DNA of 64,000 bases. Origin: Isochrysis galbana (taxonomy: Eukaryota; Haptophyta; Isochrysidales; Isochrysidaceae). This document shows positions 11,927 through 20,773 of this stretch, piece after piece. The notes beneath the pieces are model-generated. The model did no database searches and was not told the DNA's origin. It saw only the letters and a program-made list of their open reading frames with translations. Numbering within the stretch: the first letter of the stretch is position 1; the number at the start of each line of letters is the position of its first letter. Location: the NCBI GenBank assembly GCA_018136815.1, contig CM030934.1, positions 5,219,587-5,283,586 on the forward strand, in the 5' to 3' direction. The position numbers and the translations under genes are program-made.

Positions 11927-11936
11927 ACACGCACAG
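11846..11936. repeat. (CA)n / (GC)n microsatellite
   Basis: Mixed dinucleotide repeat: CACACACG, then (GC)n, then a long (CA)n. It lies about 100 nt past the stop of the CLASP-like gene. Confidence 0.95.
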
Positions 11937-12060
11937 TGATTCAACCCCGAAAGAGAGCGCATTTTGTGGCTCCTAGGCGCCACTATTGCAGACGAGTGGA
12001 AGGTGCCGAGCAAGAATGGAGCGAACGCGTGGAGCGCACGCCCAAAACTTACCTCGAGCG

Positions 12061-12405
12061 TCACTCGTAGGATGTGCGTGCGCTATCGGTATTGGCGCGA
12101 GCAGCCTCTTGCTCGCCCTCGCGAGGTTCAACAAAGGTAAGGGTGGGTGGAGGTGAGGCCAAGGGGGTTCTCAATTGGTGTGGGTTGTCACCGCTAGGCA
12201 GCAGTGGTGGAGGCAAGATCAAGGTATTGGGACTGAATAAGCTAGGACGGTTCTTTCTTAGTTCTCTTGCCTCCCTTTCTTGCGGTAATATTGTTGTGGG
12301 CGCAATCGTCGAGCTCGTACGCACGTATTCTTCAGCAAGAACGGGCAATATATCCCAGCGCCAGCACGACGGATGTGCGTTGCTCGCGCGAGAGGAACCG
12401 GTTTA
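12061..12405 (-). pseudogene. Orphan 3' exon or truncated ORF, product unknown
   Basis: A minus-strand frame of about 115 codons ends at a TGA at 12061 and reads like genuine protein: VLAEEYVRTSSTIAPTTIL, then a Pro-rich stretch, then EPREGEQEAARANTDSARTS. It has no ATG. It is open back to a stop at about 12407, just where the LINE 3' end begins (12406). The simplest reading is the last exon of a gene converging on the CLASP-like gene, with its 5' part spliced in from upstream or lost to the LINE insertion. No domain is recognised. Confidence 0.3.
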
Positions 12406-12640
12406 ATATTAACAGTACTACTACTACTGCCACTAGCCTGGTACTATGAACTATCACGAGAGCCCACAGCGCACCTACCCGTACACCTTGATGCTTGATG
12501 CGTGTTGCCGTCTCCGACACCGACACGAACGAACATGTAACCCTTTGAAATCCCCCCCTCGCAAGCCCCCGGTTCCCTTTGACTCCCCAAGATGGACAAC
12601 GGGTGAAAACTCTAACTTTAGTCTCTAGTAGGCCGGTCAC
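12406..12640 (-). mobile_element. LINE 3'-end fragment
   Basis: This matches 51475-51690 in the same orientation. Shared order: TTAACAGTACTACTACTACTG against TTAGTAGTACCACTACTCTC, then TAGCCTGGTACT, GCGCACCTACCCGTAC, the CCCCCCTCGCA block and GGGAAAAC-like sequence. The intact copy at 51.4 kb shows this is the 3' end of a minus-strand LINE. Confidence 0.6.
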
Positions 12641-13467
12641 TCACGCTTTTTAACAACTATTTTTCATCCCTCCTGGGTGTCCAAGGATTCCCCAGGGACC
12701 CCCCTTACCTGCCCCCCCAGACCCCCCCCCCCCCCGCGAACCCCCTCTACCCCACGAAAATCCATGGCGTCGGTAAGTGACTCCCCCGCTTTTTCCGGCC
12801 CATGGAGGTCTATTTTGGGAGAATGGGAGGATTGCGCGCGTGAGGGAATCAAAGCAGTGAATGTCGGGCGAATCCCCATAAGAAACGCGGAGGTTCCGCG
12901 TCGGCCGATCGCCGGCTGTCGGCCTCGCAATGGCTGCCAGCTGGTGAGGAGCCCAAGCTCAAGTGCCTCGCGAGGGATGTGGGAGGTCCCTGGTGGGTCG
13001 CTCGCTCGATCTCGAGGGTCGCACAGTCCGGTAGTGACATATCCATATCCCCGCCCATCGCGCCGCAGGCATACGATAATTCGACACGGCCCGACCTCTA
13101 TGATCTATGAGGCCGGCCCCTAGCTGGGACGCTGGCGAGCGCTGGCGAGCGCTGCCAGAAGATCAGGCCCTCATGGAGGCCGTTCGCCGAGGCGAGCGCA
13201 TTGAGCCCACGGCTCTTGTGCAAGCTCGGCCCGATGGTGGCCTGCGCTGGACTCATGCATACGCGCTTCATGCGTACGCCAAGTCCAGCGCAGCAGACGC
13301 CAAGGCACAGGGTCGCACAGGAGAGTTCACTAATGCGGCAGTGATACTCTGCCGTGCGATCCTGTGCCTGTGGCTCAATTTCGTCGTCGTTTGAACGCCA
13401 GGGCTCCGTTTCTGGCGGTGGAGAATCCGAAAATGCACCACTACGCTAAGTCGCTACTCGGAGGTCT
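12641..13467. other. Intergenic with one possible small coding exon (13107-13394, +)
   Basis: A plus-strand frame at 13107-13394 (95 codons, first ATG in GGCCCC context) looks protein-like in its middle (ERWRALPEDQALMEAVRRG, RWTHAYALHAYAKSSAADAK) but has no domain or clear splice partners. A separate ATGGCGTCG directly followed by GTAAGTG at 12764 could be a tiny first exon. I cannot join these into a gene. Confidence 0.3.
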
Positions 13468-14430
13468 AGAAGCCACCCAACAACCTACTTTTATAAGTGG
13501 GGGTCAATGGGGGCCTCGCGCCCCCCTCTCTCCATCGTGGACACCCCCCGGGGTGGGCCCGTACATTCAACCCCAGCCCCTGCCCTCTGGCAGGGGCTGG
13601 GCACTCAACAAGACAGCCCAGACCCCCAGTGGGCGCAGGCCGCGAGCCGCACTCCCACGCCCGCATTGGGCCTGCCCTCGAGCTGACTCCCCCCCTGTCC
13701 CTGGTCGCCAGGCATACAGGGACCCCTGGGAGGCTCCCATGACCAGCGTGGCAAGCGTGGGAGAGGCAGGGGGGGCCAGGCGCTGAGCCCCAGCCTCCAC
13801 TGCCCCCTGAGCTGCCCTGCTGGCCCTCTGGGAGCCCCCACAGAACCTCTGAGAGCAGGCCAGGGCGCGCGCATGGCGACGCGCCACAGGGACGACGCGG
13901 GGTGAGAGTGGAGAGAGGGAGAGGGGGGATTTTGCACCCCCCCCGACGGAGTGCGGTGAGAAACAGGCCCTGTTTGCGTTAGCAAACGGGTAGGGGGCGG
14001 CTGGCGACAGGAGGGAGAGAGAAGGGAGTGACCCAAGGTCGAGGAGAGTACCCTAGGAGTGGCACAGGTTACTCGAGTCGCGGCCACTTATTTCTCGAGG
14101 ATCGCTCACGGCGCGAGCTGGTAAGGGCCGTTCCCCTTTGTTGACGAGAGTTCCTCCCCCCCCCCCCCGGTGCTTTTTTCCGGAGAGTCGGCCGGCGTCG
14201 ACCGGACCGCCTCAATGGGTTTTCCCTCATTCTAACTTGTGGGGAGTTAGAATGGGAGCCGGGGGCCTGCGAGGGGGGAGATGTGGAGGGGTGCATAGGT
14301 GTATGTATCTGTGGCATCAACACGAATCAAGGTGTACGGGCAGGTGCACTGAGGGTTGTCGTGTTAGTACCGGGCTAGTGAGAGTAGTGGTACTAATGCT
14401 CAGTTAGATTATTTATTAGAAGCCACCCAA
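13468..14430 (+). mobile_element. LINE deletion derivative with 13-bp target-site duplication
   Basis: AGAAGCCACCCAA occurs at 13468-13480 and 14418-14430 and brackets the element. The interior starts with ACCTACTTTTATAAGTGGGG, the 5' end also found (reverse) near 53660, and ends with TACTAATGCTCAGTTA, the 3' end also found (reverse) near 51475. Both ends are intact but only about 0.94 kb remains, so most of ORF1 and all of the reverse transcriptase are missing. The duplication points to target-primed reverse transcription as the insertion route. Confidence 0.8.
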
Positions 14431-14449
14431 TACGTCCATCCATGGCAAC

Positions 14450-15832
14450 ATGGAACGGGACACACCAAAGCCACGGGGCTCTACCTTTCGGCTAGCCTTC
14501 CCCCTCTCGTGCCAACCTGCGTTGTTCCTGGCCGCGAGCACGCTATGGCAAACCTACCCATGTCCCCTCATCCCTCATCGCGGCTTGATGCGCAGCCGTA
14601 CCTACGTGGGTATCGCCGGTGCGATGGCGATGCAGTGGATGCCCGTCGTGCCGCCGTACTCCTTCTCGTCCGGCCACGTCCGCCGCCTCTCTCCTATCTC
14701 AAGCGCGCGATCGACAATCCAGCCAAGTGGCTCAGGTTGGTTCCAGTTCAGTTGAAAACTATTGTTGTAGTTCGAGCGATGGAGCGCGCGCCGACCGCTC
14801 CCGATCCCCAGCCCCCCGCCGTCACGACGCCCCACAGGGGCCGCCCCAAGCCGCCGGAGCCAAGCGCTCGCAGGCCGCCCCACTGACCGACAGCGACGTC
14901 GACATGATCCTTCCTCCCTCGCCTCCCCACCAGGCGCAGAAGCAGGGAACAGGGACAGGGAGAGCCTTGTTCCCAGCAGACCAGCAGAGCCAACTTCTGG
15001 CTCTGCCGCCTGTCCCCACTGGCTTGTCAGCCCAACAAGGACTCCCCATGGTGGGTGGCAGCCTTGCTGCCACACCCATGGCGGCAACTCCTACCAGCAG
15101 TGCACCCCTCGTGGGCGGGCACTACACACTACACACAACAAACAATTCTTGGGGCCTTTACGGCTTCCAACCCTCTCAACAACACTGCACAGAAGTCATA
15201 CGCTGAGGCGGCCGGTCCCAAGGGGAAACATCCCCAAGAAGCAAGGCAAGCCCCACCTCCACCTGCCCAACAGCCCCAGCCGCCCTCGCGTAAGCGAGCA
15301 GACCCACAGTCGGACCCAAAGCCGACTCCACCCATAGCCACACAATTCGCCTCCCCCCCTCATGGTCAAGATGAGGAGGAAGAACCGGAGGACACTCCTT
15401 TCTACATTCAGCTAGCACAGCTAGCAGAGGACAAGAAGGACATTAAGAGCGAGGATATAGCGACCTATATGAAGTTTCTTCTTTCCAAGCTAGAGGGCTT
15501 GGACGCTACCCCTGATGGGATGGACAAAGGCCGCAAAGGTCCTTGGATATTTTACGTCGATGACGACGCGCACGAGCAATTCAAAGCCGCATACGGCGAC
15601 AAAATCCAAGCCACCCAATCGGGCGTCCCACACGAATTTGCGATCACCTATGGGGCGCTACCCGACGCGATGGATCAAAGCTAATGGGAGGCGTAGCAAC
15701 CCCTTCACGATACACTGCGGCATGCCCCAAGGATGCCCGTTATCGCCCCTCGCTTTTCTTTTGGTGGCCGAAGGCTTAACTCGCTTAGTCACCCACGCGT
15801 GCCGTGAACTATACATCGATCCTACGGCCTAA
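14450..15832 (+). mobile_element. LINE remnant: ORF1 fused to a reverse-transcriptase fragment
   Basis: ORF1 runs from about 14619 to 15684 with a frame change near 15160. It is basic and Pro/Gln-rich, then includes KSYAEAAGPKG (the SYA.A signature is common in LINE ORF1) and an acidic domain ending with PWIFYVDDDAHEQFKAAYGD. Directly after, in another frame (about 15665-15832), comes FTIHCGMPQGCPLSPLAFLL, the palm motif of non-LTR reverse transcriptase, followed by AEGLTRLV. The catalytic region before and after this motif is missing, so ORF1 and ORF2 have been joined by internal deletion. The element is dead. Confidence 0.75.
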
Positions 15833-15836
15833 TGGG

Positions 15837-15839
<3 letters not shown>

Positions 15840-15922
<83 letters not shown>

Positions 15923-15935
15923 TCTCTCTCTCACT
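15840..15935 (+). repeat. (CT)n microsatellite
   Basis: About 95 nt of nearly pure CT repeat directly after the LINE fragment and about 220 nt before the GST start. Confidence 0.95.
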
Positions 15936-16153
15936 GTCTGGGCAGCTGGGTGTGGATGGCACCTCAACCCACCCGAACACAAGACTATCCCCTTTCCTGC
16001 GTGTAAATAATTTAGAAAGGTGGTGCCGACGAAAGGAAAGAGAGGAGAGCGACGGTCGCCCCGGCCGACGGGCGGCTCGCCGAAACGACTAGCCGCCCCT
16101 GCTGCACTCTGCGTGCGGAGCCCCCGCCTGCCTGGAGAGCACATCCGAGTCCG

Positions 16154-16837
16154 ATGTCGACTCTACGCAGGGTTCTCTATGGGGCGCCCACCTCGCGTGT
16201 CACCAAGGTCATGTGGATTGCAGCTGAGGCAAAGGTGGAGTATGCCCGGGTGGATCTGCCTGTAGAGGTGCTCAAACGGCAGGGCTGGTACCTTGCAATG
16301 CAACCAAAGGGGACCGTACCAACGTGGATCGAGAATGGCCGCGGCAGAGAACCTTTAATTCTGACGGAGTCCAACAGCATCGTCGCCTACATTGCGTCGG
16401 AGTACGGATGCGAGCATGGGCTGTACCCCGCTGAGCCGCGGGACATCGCCTTGGCTTGGCAGTGGCAAGAATATGCCGAGACAACTCTGCAGCCAGCTTT
16501 GTCGCCTGTCTGGTGGGGCAAGATGAAAGGCTCCGGATACCCTCCAGGACCGAACGGCGCGCCTACACCCTTGAACGAGGAAAAGTTGGCAGTGCAAATC
16601 GAGCGCGCCTTGACTGTGTTTGAGCCTCTCAACGAGTGGTTGTCCTGCAGAGAATACGTGCTTGGCAACACTCTGACATTTGGTGATATTTCATGTGGCG
16701 TCCACGCTAACAGACTTTTCAAAACACGCGATTTGACCGAGGTGGCAGCGATCAAGTTGCCGTCGATACGCGTGTGGTATGACAAACTATTGAAGCGCCC
16801 TGCTTTCTATGACAATGTTGTTCCCTTTGCGAAGTAG
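16154..16837 (+). CDS. Glutathione S-transferase, single exon
   Basis: 227 residues, a typical GST length. It is a cytosolic enzyme that conjugates glutathione to electrophiles or reduces peroxides. The thioredoxin-like N-domain spans about residues 5-85: strand and helix LYGAPTSRVTKVMWIA (the Ser/Thr-Ser region where theta-like GSTs place the catalytic hydroxyl), the cis-proline segment KGTVPTW, and the glutathione gamma-glutamyl binding motif TESNSIVAYIA. The all-helical C-domain carries LGNTLTFGDISCGV, the N-capping-box motif of GSTs, and ends with a conserved RPAFYDNV-type tail. The frame has no intron and the ATG is the first in frame. A poly(A)-like hexamer follows 13 nt after the stop. 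Class assignment (theta/omega-like) is tentative; GST identity is secure. Confidence 0.92.
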   Translation: MSTLRRVLYGAPTSRVTKVMWIAAEAKVEYARVDLPVEVLKRQGWYLAMQPKGTVPTWIENGRGREPLILTESNSIVAYIASEYGCEHGLYPAEPRDIALAWQWQEYAETTLQPALSPVWWGKMKGSGYPPGPNGAPTPLNEEKLAVQIERALTVFEPLNEWLSCREYVLGNTLTFGDISCGVHANRLFKTRDLTEVAAIKLPSIRVWYDKLLKRPAFYDNVVPFAK

Positions 16838-16850
16838 ATAGTCGTTGTGT

Positions 16851-16856
16851 AATAAA
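16851..16856 (+). terminator. Possible polyadenylation signal of the GST gene
   Basis: AATAAA lies 13 nt after the TAG stop, and an overlapping TGTAA precedes it. It is very close to the stop, so the assignment is tentative. Confidence 0.4.
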
Positions 16857-16904
16857 CAACCTCTTAACATTCTCGCCTCACGCGTGGCGCTGGAGTACGC
16901 TTTC

Positions 16905-17050
16905 GTAGCCACGCTTCTTCCCCTTCCTCACCCTCACCACCCGCCTTGCGGCAACTCCCTCATGCTTTACTTAGGGGCTCAGGTCGTGGGGTGGGCTTGA
17001 GCTGAGCGGGGTGCACCTGCCCTCAGCGGTATGTTCTCGCCTTCCTCCTG
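16905..17050 (+). repeat. Dispersed repeat, copy 1 (partner at 42665-42815)
   Basis: Shares CTTGCGGCAACTC, CTACTTAGGGGCTCAGGT and GTATGTTCTCGCCTTC-like blocks in the same order and spacing with 42665-42815. No coding capacity. Confidence 0.8.
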
Positions 17051-18010
17051 TGTCGCCGAGTGTCGTGTTTGTTCTAGATACTTTGTGGGTTCCCTGATAT
17101 TGTCGTCGTTTAGTTTGCTCTCCTAGGATGCCTCCTTCTGTGCCTCCTTTGTGAGGCGGTGCGAGCCTCTTACTCCCACATCTAAATCTAAATCGGGAAA
17201 GCCAGGGACGGAAAGGGTCTCGTGTGTGGATAATACAAGGATGCGATGGCCAAGCTCAAAAGTGAGAGAAATTACGATCAAGGGTTAATGATGCCGGGCA
17301 CATTTCTCGCGCACGCTCATCGACCGAGGGCAAGGTAGGTCAGCTAGCTCTTTGAAGGTTGGGATGATGCTCTTATGCTCTTCTCTCCCATTGAGTCTCA
17401 ACTCTCAACTAAGATCATACTTGGCTCATATGGTCATATGGGGGAGGCACCTCGTGCCCTCCCCCTCGGGCTCCAACTCCCCTCCGGGGCCACATTGTGC
17501 GCACGAGGCGAGAGTGTGTGTTAGTTAGGGGCAAAGAAAGCTCTCTCTTTTCACTTTTCTTTCCACAACCTACAACCTAATCTTCAGCCTTTTTTTTGTG
17601 CGGCGTTCGATCGATGAACACGGCTGCGATTGGAACCATGACCAACAGTACAAAAAGTAAAAGTAGAATCGCGACTAGAATAAGAATAGAGAGAAGAGAA
17701 GGCGTAGATCACGCCCGTGAGTGGGACTGAACCAAGCTAAGGCTAAAGGATCAATGTCACTGAAGGTCTCAAAAAGGCGCGGGACCTACCGTCCCCGTTT
17801 TGCACTTGTTGTGACTTCTACTGCCCCCCCCCCCCGGCCCCGGCCGCCCCCCACCTCGTGACTTCTACCGCCCTCCCCCCACTTCCAGGCGAAAGACGAA
17901 ACTTTTTGAAAATTATTTGAAAGTAGTTTGCTGATGACAAAGCCGTCCCAAAACACACCGGGTAGACCAAACGCTCTAGTGTTGGCTGATTCAGCAGCAC
18001 TTTAGCTGGC
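17051..18010. other. Intergenic
   Basis: No gene is seen. Contains a near-duplicate at 17811-17880 (two versions of GTGACTTCTAC followed by C-rich DNA). Confidence 0.45.
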
Positions 18011-18280
18011 TCAACAACCCTTCAAACTGACCGACCCCCATCCCGATGCCGCGTGATCGCGCGCCGTCCGACCCTCCTTGTCCTTCACTTCCAATCGAGC
18101 GCCCGCTTCAAGTAGCACCTGCACCAGATGCGGATGGACACGACGGCACGCCGACATCAGCGCCGTCTGCCCCGTCAGCTCGGTCTTGCGAGTTGGGGGA
18201 CACACCCGCCGCCAGCGGTTAGGGTTTCGTTGCCTTCCGGCGTTTGGCGTTCGCGTTGGCGTTCGGAAATTTCCTCTCAC
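18011..18280 (-). pseudogene. Ankyrin-repeat fragment next to a transposon
   Basis: The minus-strand frame contains TGQTALMSACRRVHPHLVQV followed by LLEAGARLEVKDKEGRTARDHA, which fits one full ankyrin repeat plus the start of the next (TALM..A....H..LV..LLE.GA...). It then stops at 18011. The 5' side runs into the hAT-like element at 18300 after about 20 codons of low-quality frame. A CCCTAAC branch-like site and CGCAAG acceptor just before the ankyrin part suggest it was a 3' exon. The upstream exons are not identifiable, so I treat it as a remnant. Confidence 0.5.
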
Positions 18281-18299
18281 ATTCCCTAGGTCCGCTACC

Positions 18300-19396
18300 T
18301 AGGGCTAGGCAGGAATATCAACATATCGTAAAACATATTTGGGTACGATTTCGCGAAATAAATATGTCGACATATTTGCTACATATTTGGGCGGGCAGGG
18401 GCGGGTGGCTCCTACATATTTGGGCGGGGCGGGGCGGGGACGGGTAGGGCTAGGCAGGAATATCAACATATCGTAAAACATATTTGGGTACGATTTCGCG
18501 AAATAAATATGCCGACATATTTGCTACATATTTGGGCGGGCAGGGGCGGGTGGCTCCTACATATTTGGGCGGGGCGGGGCGGGGACGGGGAGGCGCGAGC
18601 GCGCGAGCGCGCGCAGGGGTGCAGTGGCGTGGGGTGGGGGGAGTACGAGAGCGGAGACAAGAACGAGCGAGGCAGAGCGATGCTAGGTGTTGGGGGCGAG
18701 GCGAGGCGGGCCAGCTTGCCCCCTGCTCCCCTGCTCCCTGCTCCTTGCTCCCCTCACTGCCCCTACTACGGCCGCTCGGGCCCGCCCGCGCGCGCGGCCG
18801 CGTGGTTCTGCGTCGCCGGCACCATCGCCTCGAACGCCGCGGCAAGCAGCGTTGCTCACGAGCTCGTCGCTCGTCGCCGTCCGCCCGCTCCCCCAACTCC
18901 CTAATCCGGTTGGAGTCGATGCCAATTGAGGGGGGAGGGGGGAGGGGGGTATAGCGGGTAAGGGGGTGAGAGAGTTGGGTTTAGGCGATGGCGAGAAGCA
19001 GCACCGTGAGTGCGATGGGACCCCCGTAGCTAGCAGTATAGTAGCTTGAACCTTCAAGAATGTTTTTTTTAGTACTTGGTCGAAGCAGAAGCAGCGCGCG
19101 CACGACCTCCCCGAACCCAGAGACTGCTCCGCTTTGAGGGAACTGGGGAAGAACAAAAGGGGTTGACGGTAGATAAGGAAGGGTAGTAGGGAGTAGCATC
19201 GCGCCGTACAAGTAGCGGAAATTTTGAAAAGATCTTTTTTCTAATGCCGCCGCGCGCACGCGCGTACACGCATAGCTCGTATAGCGGCGACATATCTGCA
19301 TATTTTCGACATATTTGGGCTAGCGCCTCACATATAAACGGCATATTTTTGAAACATATTTGGGCACTTTTTTCTACATATTCCTGCCTACCCCTA
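18300..19396. mobile_element. hAT-like nonautonomous element, TIR starting TAGGG, 8-bp TSD
   Basis: Left terminus TAGGGCTAGGCAGGAATAT, right terminus the reverse complement of TAGGGGTAGGCAGGAATAT. The 8-bp duplication CCGCTACC lies immediately outside both ends (18292-18299 and 19397-19404). TAGGG-type termini with 8-bp duplications are typical of the hAT superfamily. Near the ends are many copies of ACATATTTGGGC. The left 147 nt are present twice in tandem (18299-18445 and 18446-18590). The centre is GC-rich with no transposase, so the element depends on a partner for movement. Confidence 0.85.
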
Positions 19397-19404
19397 CCGC
19401 TACC

Positions 19405-20473
19405 CTTGGCTTGTAGGTCCTTGCTTCTTTCTTCTCGGTCAAGGTGTTTGGCGAGCGAGTCGGTTGCTCTATCCACTCGAGATTTGAGGTTTAATTTGCC
19501 ATCTCCCCTTGGAGATCAGTGTAGGTTCGCTTCCTAGCTATGTGAGGGAATCTTTCCCCTTGATGCAAGTTACATGCAAGCCCTTGGCCCCTTTGGTGTT
19601 TCTTCCCCTTGGTTGTTATTCAGGGTTGTTCGTTGGAAGCGTCTAGAAGGTTCACGCTCAACGGCAAGATTTCTTCGGTCTTCGGTCGCAAGGATATCTC
19701 GTTGCGATCTGTATCCGAAGTGATCGCCGCGGTCGCGCGACATGACGCTCCCCTTCGGACTCTCCGCCACATGGGAAGTTACCAGGGAGACACGCTCCGG
19801 CCGTCGCTGCGGAGTCTCTCTCTCTCTCTCTCGCTCTGCTCTCTCCGTCTCTCGCGACGTGTTTGGGTTATCGGTGATTGGGGGTCGCGGTTGCTTGATA
19901 ATTTGCTTGGTTTGGGTGAATGATTCTTGTGTGGTCGTGAGTCGGTGTATCCTGTTGTTCTCAGGTTCGTTGTCCTTCGTTGTTCGCTGCGTCGCTGCAC
20001 TCAAGCAGTCTAGGCTCCCTCCCTGAGGGAAGAGACTTTGTAGGTCTAACAATCTCTTACAATCGAACACTCTAGGGCCGCTAGGAGCGCCTCGCCGCCC
20101 CACCGCCCTTCGTTCGCCGTTCGTCCCCAGTCCAAACACCCAAATGGGGTTGCCCGACCCAGTCCAAAATTTCATTCACCCGACTCCCGGCGGGGAGGAG
20201 GGCCAAAGCGCCGTGCTAGCCACCGGTGCCGCTCGCGACGGAGTGGCTCAGAGCCCTCCGGTAGCGCTCGACTCGACATATATACGACGTCGTTTGCGCG
20301 TTTGTCTGTCGGCGCGGGGAGGGGAGGGGAACGGGGCCCGCTCCATGACCCTATCAGTTTGCTGATAGTTCGGCGATGGCGCGAGTTAGCACCGTGAGTG
20401 CGATGGACCTTCATAGCTAACAATAGTAGCCCGAATCTTCAGATTTTTGATGGATATGCACTAACAATCATTG
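19405..20473. other. Intergenic with one uncertain minus-strand ORF (19570-20175)
   Basis: The 201-codon minus ORF 19570-20175 has an ATG but no domain, and is rich in Arg/Thr/Asn with a short Glu-Arg run from a CT repeat. A second stretch near 19400-19500 reads DRATDSLAKHLDREERSKDL. Either could be an exon of the gene whose ankyrin part survives at 18011, but no splice path is convincing. Positions 20374-20445 match 18986-19060 (GCACCGTGAGTGCGATGG), and 20308-20370 match the reverse of 31371-31425 (TGATAGGGTCATGGAGCG). Confidence 0.35.
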
Positions 20474-20773
20474 AATCACATTAAAACACATCACATCGCC
20501 CATCATCACTCATCACATGTCGATGCTACCGCATAACCAAAATAACAAAGTGAACTCACGGCGCAGTATGCGGCGATCAATCCGCTGCCCCTGGTAGTGC
20601 TCGCGCATGCAACTAGAAGCTGAGTCGAAGCGGCCACACGAAGGTGAAAGTAGAGAGAAGATAGATGCCCCCATATCAATGCTAGTGTGGCACCGACACG
20701 ACCATCAAAGATGAAGAACAGACTGCAGAAACCGGCCGACGCGCGCCGCGGCGAGCTGCGAGGTTTACAACCA

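Noticed and set aside
19440-19510. tRNA-like sequence on the minus strand (GTGGATAGAGCAACCGACT)
   Set aside because: It resembles a D-arm but has no anticodon stem, no T-loop GGTTCRA box and no acceptor pairing.
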